Shown here: positions 50,770 to 62,300 of the stretch, piece by piece | How the letters are laid out: each line of letters starts with the position of its first letter | Numbering within the stretch: position 1 is the first letter of the stretch | DNA from: Paenibacillus polysaccharolyticus | GTDB taxonomy: Bacteria > Bacillota > Bacilli > Paenibacillales > Paenibacillaceae | Length of the DNA: 64,000 bases | Assembly (NCBI RefSeq): GCF_900102085.1 | Contig: NZ_FMVM01000001.1 | Coordinates: 124,001-188,000 of the forward strand | Direction: 5' to 3' | Translations under genes and position numbers: made by a program | Notes under the pieces: model-generated | What the model saw: only the letters and a program-made list of their open reading frames with translations | The model's database searches: none | Told to the model about the DNA's origin: nothing

Positions 50770-51923
50770 AGCCCACCGCCACGCTTGTAATAGGTTTTCA
50801 GCCCATAGTGTGAGATCATCTCCTGCTGCATCTGGGAGGAGCCTTCAATAATCTCCAGGATTTTAGCCTCCTTGTACAGTCTGGATACCGGATACTCACT
50901 GCTAATTCCATTGGCTCCATGAACCTGGAGCGCATCATTTGCCACTTCTACTGCAATTTTGGATGTGAAATATTTAGCAATCGTTGTTTCCATGACAGCC
51001 TGCGGGTCCTTGGCTTCTCTAAGCTCGGCTGCCCGCAAACATAGCGCTCTTGCTGCATGGACTTTCGTTACTGCATCACCAATCATGCCGCGGATGAGCT
51101 GGAAATGACTGAGTTTCTGGTCAAATTGCTTTCGCTTGCGTGAATAGGTCACCATGGAGTCCAAAGCCTCCTGCGCTATAGCGAGTCCTGCCCAAGCGAT
51201 GCTATATCTGCCCTGATCAAGCGCACCGCTTACGATGTACTCAAAGCCTTCGTGCATCCGCCCAATCAGATGGCTTTTGGGCACACGAACTTCATGAAGA
51301 TCAATTTCAGCGATTCCTGTCTCGCCACCAACCATTACACCCTCGATGGCTTGCGTCTGCACACCGTCAAACTGACGTTCAACCCAGAATGCTGTACTCC
51401 TCCCTTCTTGGGAGGCAACAATAATGAACACATCCGCTACGTCTCCAAAGGTAATCCACTTTTTCTTTCCATTAAGTACGTAACAGTCCTCTTCTTCCCG
51501 CCAAGTTGTCTTTACGTTTTTGGCATCCGACCCGACCTCGGGCTCTGTCAGTCCAAACGCTCCGATCCATTCCCCACGGACCAACTTGGGCAGCCAGGAC
51601 GACTTTTGATCTGGCGATCCGAAACGCACCAAAGTTTCGCTCACCAGTGAAGTATGTACCGTCAATAAGCTTCGAACCGCCGGAAGTGCTTTACCAAATA
51701 CTTCCGTTAACAGTCCGTATGCTTTGGGACCAAGACCCATTCCCCCATACTCATGTGGAATAGATGCAGCTAAATACCCTCTTTCGGCCATAGCACGAAT
51801 TAACGAGCGGGGGATAGACTGCTGCTCCTGAATTTGCCGGGCATAAGGACGAATCTCACGGGTAGCAAATAACTCGGCTTCATGGAGAATCTCTTGCTCC
51901 TGTTTCGAATCCAGTTCAATCAT
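50766..51923 (-). CDS. Acyl-CoA dehydrogenase-like flavoprotein (FkbI/ZmaE type)
   Basis: 385 residues. The acyl-CoA dehydrogenase fold shows GAFGLTEPEVGSDAKNVKTTW, the central YIVSGALDQGRYSIAWAGLAIAQEAL, and the C-terminal VHGANGISSEYPVSRLYKEAKILEIIEGSSQMQQEMI. In methoxymalonyl/hydroxymalonyl-ACP cassettes such an enzyme finishes oxidation of the glyceryl-ACP-derived aldehyde. It overlaps AT and ACP genes by ATGA. Confidence 0.9.
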   Translation of the reverse strand: MIELDSKQEQEILHEAELFATREIRPYARQIQEQQSIPRSLIRAMAERGYLAASIPHEYGGMGLGPKAYGLLTEVFGKALPAVRSLLTVHTSLVSETLVRFGSPDQKSSWLPKLVRGEWIGAFGLTEPEVGSDAKNVKTTWREEEDCYVLNGKKKWITFGDVADVFIIVASQEGRSTAFWVERQFDGVQTQAIEGVMVGGETGIAEIDLHEVRVPKSHLIGRMHEGFEYIVSGALDQGRYSIAWAGLAIAQEALDSMVTYSRKRKQFDQKLSHFQLIRGMIGDAVTKVHAARALCLRAAELREAKDPQAVMETTIAKYFTSKIAVEVANDALQVHGANGISSEYPVSRLYKEAKILEIIEGSSQMQQEMISHYGLKTYYKRGGGL

Positions 51924-52177
51924 TCGACTGCCTCCCCTTGAAGAAGCGATTCATGAAGATATGAAGCGAATTCTGCAATCGTCTTGTATTCAAACAACGC
52001 AACAGGACTAATATCCACCTGCAGATGTTTACGTGTACGATTTATAATTTTGAGTGCCTGAACGGAAGAAACTCCTATTTTCAAGAAATTCGTTTCTTCA
52101 TCAATCTCATCAGGTTCCTGTTTCAGTGCGGCAGCGATTTCCCCTTTAATAAACCCTTCAATCTCTTCTCTTGTCAT
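51920..52177 (-). CDS. Discrete carrier protein of the FAAL-KS module
   Basis: 85 residues from ATG 52177, which overlaps the megasynthase stop as ATGA. The pantetheine Ser lies in FLKIGVSSVQALKI; the normal G-x-D-S-L is G-V-S-S-V. Since the KS protein upstream ends without a carrier, this ACP probably serves as its missing carrier domain. Confidence 0.85.
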   Translation of the reverse strand: MTREEIEGFIKGEIAAALKQEPDEIDEETNFLKIGVSSVQALKIINRTRKHLQVDISPVALFEYKTIAEFASYLHESLLQGEAVE

Positions 52178-55100
52178 ATCAAGACCTCCGTTCCCTGATT
52201 CGCCCCTACCCAATGTACATGTGGCTCGAATGGATGCGCTGGTAAATGCACGATCTGGCCCGTTCCATCGGGATGCAACTGTTCCCAATCCAGTGAAGCA
52301 CCACGCACGTAGAGCTGTCCCAGCAACAAGGCTAATTGTGTTTCCATAGTAAGCGTTGTCGCTCCAGACAAATGGATATAACTCTCTTTGCCTGTACCTC
52401 CCGCAGGTTCGACCCCATCACAAGTAGCCAGCATTACAACAATATCTGCACTCGCCATCGGGCAGTTTTTATCCTGAATACTTCCGGATGTTATTTTGCT
52501 GCGATTCAGCGTGATTGTCGGCTTATCTGGAGCCTGGGTGGAATCCGCCTTATCGTTCAGCTTGAGCTGGGATAGCATTTGTTCTCCACCGTCAATGCCA
52601 CGAACCTCCTGGATGGAAGGTACGACACGCATGAGGGATTCGAGCAGGTTCGCCCAATACTCCTGATCAGCCAGTTCCAACTTATTTCCTCCAACAACGA
52701 TGTTGACACGGGCGGCTCGGCTTCTCTTTTTGAAGCCAAATTGCAAGCTTTCCTGACTCCACTCCCCGGTCTCTTTTACTGCGACAGCGGCACGATAACG
52801 GTAATGCTTTCGATACCTGTTCCGTGTGAAGCACACGTCCGTTAGTCGGAGATTCGGATGTTCTTCCAGATACTTTTTCGTACTATGAATCAGCTTCTGC
52901 AACGCCTGCTCTGACTTGGCAGAGAAGGTTAACAATTGATCCCGTTCCGTGTCCTGTCTCCAAACTGCCGGTGCATTCCACTCCTCCAGCACAATATGGG
53001 CATTCGTGCCGCCAAGACCAAATGAACTAATACCAGCTTTACGCGTTTTCCCTCCGGTTACCGTCCAATCTTTATGCTCATTAACGATATAAAAAGGAGA
53101 CTGATCCAGGCGAAGAGCTGGATTAGGGTTATTCATATGCAGACTTGGAGGAAGTTCCTTGTGCTGCATACTAAGCAAAACTTTGGCCAGACTAGCTCCA
53201 CTGGATGCTGCGAATAAATGTCCTATATTGGTTTTGACCGAGCCTAGACCGATAGAGGTGCCTTCGCCGTATCCTTTCTCCTGAAACAGACGGAGTAACG
53301 CATTCACTTCAATGGGATCTCCAATTCTTGTTCCTGATCCATGCGCCTCGATATACGAGATTTCTTTTGGATTCAGATTGGCATCGTTATATGCAGCTCG
53401 TAACACTTCATATTGCCCCTGAGGATTAGGTGCCATAATACCTAAAGAGTACCCATCGTTATTCACCGCTGTACCACGGATCACGCCATAGATATGTTTA
53501 TTCGCGCGAACTGCCTCTGTTAGCGGCTCCAGGTATACAACTACTGCACCCTCACCAATAACCGAACCATCAGCTCCCTGATCAAACACCTTGGTATGTT
53601 GTGTAGAAGAGCATATTCCCGCATTACGTGATAACTGGTGCACATGAGGTGTTGCCAAAATGCTTGCTCCGCCTACAACTGCGCCAGAGATACGTTTGTC
53701 CTGAATCGCTGCCACTGCTTGCGTCAAGGCTACGAGAAAGGAAGAACAAGCGGTATCAATGGCCAGCGCCGGGCCCGTGAAATTGTATAAGTGTGAGATC
53801 GATGCCGCTGCGATATTGGACATATTGCCAACCATCGCATGAGAGTGCACCTCGAATCCCTTGCTACGATTCATGTAATCTACAACGAGATCAAAGTAGG
53901 AGCTGGGGTTAATACCAACATATACACCGACATCACGTTTTTCCTCCTGATCCACGATCATGCCTGCATCCTCGAGCGCCTCATAGGCAACCTCCAGCAA
54001 TTTGCGGTGCTGCGGATCCATAAATGCAGCTTGTTCCGTCGGCATTTCAAAAAATTCGTGGTCAAAAGTATCCGGGTTCTTTAATTCTCCAATCCAATCT
54101 GTCCAATCCGGCCGTTTGGAGCGTACAGCTCGTTCCGGACTCACCTGATCCACACTGTCCAATCCTTGAACGAGATTGCTCCAGAACTCCTCTTGTGTAT
54201 CTGCATCAGGAAGCCGAAGGGACAACCCTGTTATTGCAATCGCTCGGTGTACGTTCAACTGATTATCCGGGCGTATTTCATTTTCGAGTGACCTGTTCTC
54301 TTCGGGAAGTTCCTGAAGATACTCGACCATTTCCTGTACCGTTCTGCCAAAGACGAGTACTTCCTGTCCCAGTTCACGTCCCATGTGTGCAGACAGCTTG
54401 TCAAGCAATTGGTAGGCAAGAATGGAATTTCCCCCTAGTGCCAGAAACGAAATATCCGTCGCTACTTTCCCCACAGGTAACTGTAGAACCTCAGCCCAAG
54501 CCCCACGCACAGTCTGCTCCAAGGTTAACGGATGAACGCTCTCCCCAATGGACTGTGATTGGTTTTGAAGAAGCATGGCTTCAATGGCCTCGATATCCTT
54601 GTTAAATGCACCGCCCTCATACTCGTTTCTCAGCATAAAACGCTGAACTTTGCCGCTAGTCGTTTTCGGAATAACCTTAATTGGAAGAACATGAGTAATC
54701 TCTATTCCTAGACCAGCCCTCATCCGATCTATTAAGTCCTGCCTTATTTCCAGAAACTGCGGAGTGTTCGATTTATATTTTACAAATACAAGCAGTTCTT
54801 CCGTTTGGGAAATGTTATTGAAATGTCCCACAACCGTCAGATTGCCTCTTGGAATACTGCCATTTTGATATAAAATTTCTTCCAAATCATGTGCGTAATG
54901 ATTTTGACCACGGATGAAAACGATATCCTTGATTCGTCCACTTACAACAAGGGAACCTTCCGCCATAAAACCGAGATCCCCCGTCTTCAGCCATCCGTCC
55001 ACGAATAGCTCTCGATTGACTTCTGGCAGATTGTAATATCCGGAGGTTACGGATTCCCCGCGAATCTGGATTTCACCCACCGTGCGCTCATCGACAACTT

Positions 55101-56316
55101 CGCCGTACTCATCGGCTATTCGAATCTGGATTCCCGTCATGGGATAACCTTCATGCACAAACTCAATCAGATCTGCCGGGTCATGAACAGCGGCATCCAC
55201 CGGAATCGCTTTTCCTTGTTGCACAAGCGATTTACGTGATATTTGTTCGATGCGCGGCTCCTCTTTCAACCTCCAGGTACACACACCCACAGTTGCCTCA
55301 GCCATGCCGTAAGCAGGAAACATCATATCCGTGCGGTAACCACAGGAACTGAATTTTTGAGCAAATCGTTCAATAACTTTGGTCGATATGGGCTCGGCAC
55401 CGTTTAGGGCCATGCGCAGCGAAGACAAATCAAGCGAAGCCAGTTTGGAATCCGGGATCTTTTGAACCATCCATTCAAAACCAAAGTTTGTGCAGCAAAA
55501 CCACTTCCCTTGATGTTCCGTAATTTTGCGTAGGAACAAGTAAGGGGATCGTACAAAGGTATACGGAGACATAACCATTAAATTAGCAGCGCTTAGTACA
55601 GTCGTTAGGTGTTGCCCGAACATTCCCATGTCATGCGTATGAGGCAGCCAAGTAAACACGTTATCTCCTTCTTCAGCACCAAGGAAGGTCTTGCATGCAA
55701 TACTGTTCGCAATAATATTACGATTCGTTAACTGTACTCCCTTAGGGATACCTGTACTTCCTGACGAAAACTGTAGAAATACGACCTCTTCAGGAGCAGT
55801 CAGACTTATTTCGGCAACTGTATAACTTGTCTGAAGCTTGCTAACGCTAATGCAGTTCAATCCCTCAAAAATTGGACTCTCAGTAAGCTGTTCGTATTTT
55901 GGCAAAAATGCTTCTTCTACGACTACCACAGGTTTCCCGAGGATTCCCCATATTTTCGTGAATTTCTCCAGACCAGCTGAACCCGGCTCCCAGGAGGCAG
56001 GAGGACTGACCGGGGCGACAATAATGCCGCCCAGAATACAAGCCCAAAATGTACGATAAAACTGCTGTGAATGATCAATCTCCAATATAACGACTTGTCC
56101 CTTAGTTAACCCGCTCTCAAGCAGGCCTTGAAGATACAGACGTCCTTGCTTCAGCAGCTCAGGATACGATTCAAACTGTTCTTCCCCGGATGAACTGATA
56201 TAAGTGATTCCCTTATCCGGATGTTTGTCAGCGATATACATAAGAAGTTCAGCAACTGTTGCATAATGCTCCGGCACAATCAACTCCGGCCCTCGTTGTA
56301 TGGATTTACTGGACAT
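52174..56316 (-). CDS. FAAL-type ligase/ACP/KS megasynthase with deleted AT
   Basis: 1380 residues from ATG 56316, directly behind GGAGGTGCAAC. An ATG seven codons upstream lies inside the preceding gene. Domains: acyl-AMP ligase (~20-590; VVFLQFSSGSTGIPKGV, AYGMAEATVG, KTGDLGFMAEG), carrier with Ser ~631 (LALGGNSILAY), KS (~700-1125) with Cys ~857 in TACSSFLVA, the EAHGSGT His and the NIGHLFAASSG His. The remaining ~250 residues keep the KS-AT and post-AT linkers (SLDWEQLHPDGTG, HLPAHPFEPHVHW) but no AT active site. There is no carrier after the KS; the next gene supplies one. It probably takes a fatty or other acyl starter and extends it once. Confidence 0.9.
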   Translation of the reverse strand: MSSKSIQRGPELIVPEHYATVAELLMYIADKHPDKGITYISSSGEEQFESYPELLKQGRLYLQGLLESGLTKGQVVILEIDHSQQFYRTFWACILGGIIVAPVSPPASWEPGSAGLEKFTKIWGILGKPVVVVEEAFLPKYEQLTESPIFEGLNCISVSKLQTSYTVAEISLTAPEEVVFLQFSSGSTGIPKGVQLTNRNIIANSIACKTFLGAEEGDNVFTWLPHTHDMGMFGQHLTTVLSAANLMVMSPYTFVRSPYLFLRKITEHQGKWFCCTNFGFEWMVQKIPDSKLASLDLSSLRMALNGAEPISTKVIERFAQKFSSCGYRTDMMFPAYGMAEATVGVCTWRLKEEPRIEQISRKSLVQQGKAIPVDAAVHDPADLIEFVHEGYPMTGIQIRIADEYGEVVDERTVGEIQIRGESVTSGYYNLPEVNRELFVDGWLKTGDLGFMAEGSLVVSGRIKDIVFIRGQNHYAHDLEEILYQNGSIPRGNLTVVGHFNNISQTEELLVFVKYKSNTPQFLEIRQDLIDRMRAGLGIEITHVLPIKVIPKTTSGKVQRFMLRNEYEGGAFNKDIEAIEAMLLQNQSQSIGESVHPLTLEQTVRGAWAEVLQLPVGKVATDISFLALGGNSILAYQLLDKLSAHMGRELGQEVLVFGRTVQEMVEYLQELPEENRSLENEIRPDNQLNVHRAIAITGLSLRLPDADTQEEFWSNLVQGLDSVDQVSPERAVRSKRPDWTDWIGELKNPDTFDHEFFEMPTEQAAFMDPQHRKLLEVAYEALEDAGMIVDQEEKRDVGVYVGINPSSYFDLVVDYMNRSKGFEVHSHAMVGNMSNIAAASISHLYNFTGPALAIDTACSSFLVALTQAVAAIQDKRISGAVVGGASILATPHVHQLSRNAGICSSTQHTKVFDQGADGSVIGEGAVVVYLEPLTEAVRANKHIYGVIRGTAVNNDGYSLGIMAPNPQGQYEVLRAAYNDANLNPKEISYIEAHGSGTRIGDPIEVNALLRLFQEKGYGEGTSIGLGSVKTNIGHLFAASSGASLAKVLLSMQHKELPPSLHMNNPNPALRLDQSPFYIVNEHKDWTVTGGKTRKAGISSFGLGGTNAHIVLEEWNAPAVWRQDTERDQLLTFSAKSEQALQKLIHSTKKYLEEHPNLRLTDVCFTRNRYRKHYRYRAAVAVKETGEWSQESLQFGFKKRSRAARVNIVVGGNKLELADQEYWANLLESLMRVVPSIQEVRGIDGGEQMLSQLKLNDKADSTQAPDKPTITLNRSKITSGSIQDKNCPMASADIVVMLATCDGVEPAGGTGKESYIHLSGATTLTMETQLALLLGQLYVRGASLDWEQLHPDGTGQIVHLPAHPFEPHVHWVGANQGTEVLI

Positions 56317-59300
56317 GTTGCACCTCCGCTGCCTCATTATGAACTTTCACTTTTACATTCACGTAACTGCCGAGTTGCTCCTCAATCTGCTGTTTCAAGC
56401 GCTCCGTATCCAGACCTGTATGACACCCCAGGTGCACGTACACAGAATTTTCATCGTATCGAATGACCCATTCCATGTATGCGAGGCTCGGATTAGACCC
56501 GGAGTCATCGATCTGTTCGAACTCTGGGATGGTCTCCTCGCTGGAGATAAAGCCCTGGAAGTTGAACAAAATAAGTTTCCTTGGCTCCTGACCCGTCTGT
56601 CTGTAGGCTGTAGCCAATTGTCTTTGAATTTTGGAATACGGAGACGTCATGACCGATTCATCTGTCAGCGCCATAAAGTTAATGCTGTGTCGTTTCGTGA
56701 AGTCCAAGCGTTCCACCAAATCTTCCTGAGCAAAATCAGCATGCACAAGAATCGGAATCAGATCGAGGAATTCACCTACGTGATCATAATACGTTTCTTG
56801 TCCATACTCTCGGCCATAATGCACAAGCGCAACAGGCAACTCTTTCGCATTCAGATAAGAAGCGATAATGCCAGCAAAGGATTTAAAATAGTTCCACCAG
56901 GACTCATTAAGATCTTGGTCTGTAATATCTGTACGCGGTATTTCAACCGTCATCGCTGAAGGCGCTGACTCGCCTGTGGTGATTAACAGTTGATTCATAA
57001 CGCTACTATTGCAATGTTGCCAAGCCTGAATGGAATACCGCTCCTCGAGTTCATGCTCAGTGATGTTAACAGGCCCTCGAGACAGCATGTTTACATAATC
57101 CTCATATTTGCGTATCTCCAATGAACCTTCTGCAGCGATCATTCCAGATCGCTGATTACGGGCAATTGCCGACTCAAGTTGCTGCTTAATGATCTCAGCG
57201 CTCATGCCATCAAAGGCAAGGTGATCGAAACTCCAAATCAGTTTGTGTTTACTAGCTCCTGTTCGCAGAATACACAGACGCCATGGCAATCCATCGAGTG
57301 TATGCGACTTGTGTAATAGCGACTGAATTAGTTTGTGCTCCATTTTTTCCAGCGTAGCAAGGGCGTAGTGACGAACATCAAGATATGGAATGAGTTGTTG
57401 CAACATATCTGCTGCTTCGGACAAATCACACTGATGCCACTGTAACGTGTCTTCCTCATATATAATGCTGTGTAGCAACTGATGACGGGCAATCACCCCG
57501 AGAATCAGTCTTTTCACAGTAAATTCATTTAAATTACCCTCCAATATGGTTGTAAAACCGCTTGCTCGTGCAGTTGTAGAAGCATGTGCTCGTTGAATTG
57601 GAGATAGTGGGAAGCAACCAATGACAGGCGTTCCCGCCATGAAACTTGAAACCTGATTACAATTATTCAAGACATGTGATACCAGGCTGTCCAATTGTTT
57701 CTCATGAAGTGATATGTCTTGGGGAACAGCGATAGGGGACTGAATTTGCAGGCTTTCTTCGAATAAACTGGATGGAGAATTCAGCATTTCCAGCGAATTC
57801 GCTAACGCTCTAACTGTAGGATATTGGAATAATTCGCTCACACTGATGGCAATTCCTTCTTTTGACAAAATTTGCGTGAGTGCGATACCTTTAAGCGAAT
57901 GTCCACCATTTTGGAAGAAATGATCGGTTACGCCAAAGTTCGGATTACTCAGTACCTTTCTCATGGCTGCAAGGATTTTTTGCTCTATCTCCGTCAGGAC
58001 AGAATCTGTCGCTGTAGGAACGGACTGCGCTTCTACCAGATCGGCTAAAGCCTTCCGATCCACCTTGCCGTTAGCATTAATAGGCAGATGATCCATTCGC
58101 CAGATCTGTGCAGGTACCATGTATTCAGGCAGCCGCTTGTGCAACTCTGCTCGAACATTATCAACCGTTCGTGAGATGTTGGATTCACATGTATAAAATG
58201 CAGTGACATATAAACTTCCAGATGCATCTGTCGCTGTCATCACAAAAGCATCCCTTATTCCCGGAAGTTGCTCCAAGCAATTGTGGATCTCCGATAACTC
58301 AATTCGGAACCCCCTGATTTTCACTTGAAAATCAGATCGTTCAATAAAGATCAAACGGCCATCATGTAGACGCTTGACGATATCTCCTGTCCGGTACATC
58401 CGTTCGCCTTTGCGGAAAGGATCAGCTATAAAATGTTTTAAAGTCAGCTCTTCCCGGTTCAAATATCCAATACCTACCGCATCCCCGCTAATATATAACT
58501 CGCCTGGCACATTGGCAGGAACAGGATTCATATCCTCGTCCAGAACATATAGAGCTGTATTGGACAATGGATAACCTATAGGCAGAGAGTCGGTATACGG
58601 CTCTGTTTGCTCCAGTAAATAATAGGAGGCAAAGAAAGTCGCTTCCGTCGGTCCGTATCCATTTAACAGTACGCCTGGTCCGACACATGCCATTGCTTTA
58701 TTTGCGTGGCTCACGGATGCCGCTTCGCCCCCAAACATCACTCTGCGAACATGCTTCAGGCATGCTGCATCCCAATCCACCAGCATATTAAACAACGAGG
58801 TTGTAATGAAAAATACTGATATTTGCTGCTGACGAATCACTGCCGCCAGACGTGCCATATCGAGAATGATCTCTTTTGGAATAAGTACCAGGGTAGCCCC
58901 ATTAATTAAGGAAGCAAAAATATCAAAGATCGAACCGTCAAACGCATAATTGGAAACTTGTAATACCCGATCCTCAGGCACTACTGTCACAAAATTGCTT
59001 TGCTTCATCACTTTAATGACATTGCGGTGACTCATGACCGTGCCTTTTGGCGTTCCGGTCGAGCCTGACGTATAGATGATATATGCCGGATCGACTGCAA
59101 CAGTCTTTATCTGCTGGACTATAGGCTCTACATACTCTCCTGAAACAAACGATTCGAGTTCTGTGGACGGAATCATGACACGTGGAACCGCTGATTTCCA
59201 TGCCGAGACATACGATTCTTCGCTCAAAAGTATAGACGCATTGCAATCTTGTAAAATAAACTCAATGCGAGCCGGCGGTGATGCCGGATCAATTGGTACA

Positions 59301-62300
59301 TATTGACAACCTATGGTTAGTGTAGCAAGGATACTGATCATCTGGATCGGTCCGCGGTCCAGGATCAAAGCAATACTTGAGCCTGATGCCACGTCTTGTC
59401 CGAGTATGCGAGATGCAAGCTTCTGAACCTGTGCATACACATCAGCATAACTCCACTCCTCGTTCCCCCACACCAAGGCTGTCTTCTGTGGATGTAATTG
59501 AACTTGTTCCTCAAATAGTTCGGGAATTGTTGCTTCCCGCGGATAGTCCATGTGGTTGTCGTTGACACCGAACAACAGCCATTCATCCTCTTCAGGCACA
59601 GTAAGCTTGATCTGACGAACCCGCTCTACCTCTCCTGTGACCATTTGAGTTAAGATATACCGGAACTTGTCCATCATCATTTCCATGGATCGTGCATGGA
59701 ACAATTCAGAACGATATTCCAGTTCAAGCGTATACTGTTGGTGGTGTTCAACGACCGTCCAGGTCTGATCAAACTTGGCATCCACCTTTCCATCCATCCA
59801 GGACTCAACTTGTAATGTCCCTGCTTCAAGCTCATCCGTACCCATATTAATGTAATTAAGAACAATATCGAAAAGTGGATTACGGCTCCCATCACCCATC
59901 AGATCAAGCTTCTCAACCAACGCTTCATATGGATATTGCTGATGTTCATAACAGGATAACAGCTTGCTACGAACTTCGTTCAGATAAAGCTCAACAGGCT
60001 GATCCTTGTCTAACATAGTACGAATGGCGAGCATGTTTACAAACATACCCATGACGTTATTCAGTTCTGGCTTCTCTCTTCCGGCTACAGCTGTGCCAAC
60101 GACCAGATCATGCTGTCCCGTGTATTTGGAGATCAACACATTTAAAGCCGCCATGAATAACATGTAGGGAGTCAATCCCTGTTTTGCACAAAAATCATTA
60201 ATCTGTTCACTTAACTGTTCTCCAAACTCACTGCTAATTCGGCCACCCTGGTTAGAAAGTTCTCCACGTCTCGGGTAATCTGTAAGCAATTCGACAGACG
60301 CAGGCACATCCTTGAATTCTTCAAGCCAAAACGCCTCATCTTCGGCAACATGCCCGTCTGATGTAGATTGATCAATCCATTCAGCATAGTCCTTGTACTG
60401 AATCGATAATGGTTCTAAAGATTCCCCACTATATAACCGGGCAAATTCTTTCATAAGAATCGCGATGGAACTCTGATCAGAGATAATATGATGCATATCT
60501 ATGAACAGAATATGTTCGTCATCGGACAGGCGGGCAAGTTTTACACGAACCAGTGGTGCCTGGGTCAGATCAAATGGTTGCAGCCATTGCATCAATTGCT
60601 GCTCCGGCTCTTCTTTTTCAAGTTCCAGCAACTCCACTACACTTGAAACCTGATCCTCAATGACCTGGTATAGTTCACCTTCAAGCATTTCAAAGCGCGT
60701 ACGAAACGCCTCATGCCGCTGTACGAGAGAATCCATCACCGCTGTAAATTGTGCCGTATCGAGCGCTCCCTTCAACCGGTACGAACTTGCAAGATTGTAG
60801 GCTGTGCTCTCGCCTTGCATCCATTCATGTACCACGAACATTCTTCGTTGCGCAGAAGTCGTCTTGTATCGATCTTTGTATGCTGCTGGGAAAATGCTGT
60901 CTCCTGATCCCGAATAATCCACCCCATTGTCTTGTTGCTGATCAATCCATGCCACCATACGGGCAAGGACAGAATGATCGAACACATCCTCTAGTCCCAT
61001 AGCAACTCCGAATGTTTCCTTGACTCGGGATGCCAGAGTAATAGCTTTGAGGGAATGTCCACCAAGCTGGAAGAAATCATCCTCGGAGTTCACTGATTCA
61101 CAACCAAGCAACTCTTGCCAGAGCTGAGCAGTGGTGTCATATACTTCATCCACATTCAAACGGACTCTACTCTTACCTGTGTTCGCCTGTTCTGGTGATG
61201 AAGTCAGAGAAGCCGCAGTTTGAGGCACACCCGTAAGCAGGTACAGCGGAACATCATGCTTATGAACGATTGGATCGAACGAATAAGTCGGGAGAGATAT
61301 CTTATGCCCAGAGCTCTGTCCGTTAATATGTGCCCAATTCAGTTCGATGCCTCTGCACCAGCAATATCCCATTGTTTTCATGAAATAGACATCGGCTTCA
61401 AGCGAGCTGGAACGATCTCCAGTAAGAGAGATAACCTGCGCATCCTTCAATATATCGTTGTCTACAAGCTCTCCGTTCTGTAGCGGACAGGCTGTAACCC
61501 AAAGTATCTTTTCCGCAGATAGTAAAGAATTCTTTGATGTGTCGATCGTACTCATTGCCTCAGACAAGGCACCTTCTTGTGTCTGCCAATCTTCACGGCT
61601 ATATAAGAGACGCACTGCATGAGCCAACTCAAGCGTATTGCTAATGACCTGTCCGACCAGTTCACCGACACCTTCTCCACACATTCCATCCGGTTTAACC
61701 CCTGACTCAATCAACGTTGCAAACAGAGCGTACTGCACCACAAAGCAATACATAAATTTCAGGTCTGAATCCCGAATTGGCCTGCCTATACTTTGACGAA
61801 GTGCATACTGTTCCTTGGCTTCAAAAAAGCTCAGTACTTCTTCAAAGTGCTGCTTGAATCGTTCAGACACTAGACTGCGATACCTGGAAGCATAAAGTTC
61901 CCGAATCACATGTGGTTTCCATAAAACATCCCCGAGGATGTAGAACATTACTTTAGGCTTATCCCCCTGGTTCACACTCGCTTGTGCTTCATGTTCCTCC
62001 ACCTGATCTTGCGAAGGGACGTAGCCATCCACAACGACAAGAGCTTTACGATAGTTAAATCGGCTTCTTCCCTCTTGCAATGTCCAAGCAGCGCTCGGCA
62101 TCTGTTCCGGCATTTTTTCGAGTGCTTGTAAAACCGAATGATACGTTCGATCCAGAGCGGATTCGCTCTTGGCCGAGAACGGGAGTAAGTGTACAGGCTG
62201 ATACACCCTTTGACTCTCTCGTACGGGCGGTTGCTCCAAAATCACGTGAGCATTCGTGCCGCCAATCCCGAAGGAACTTACCGCTGCGCGCAGAACCTGC

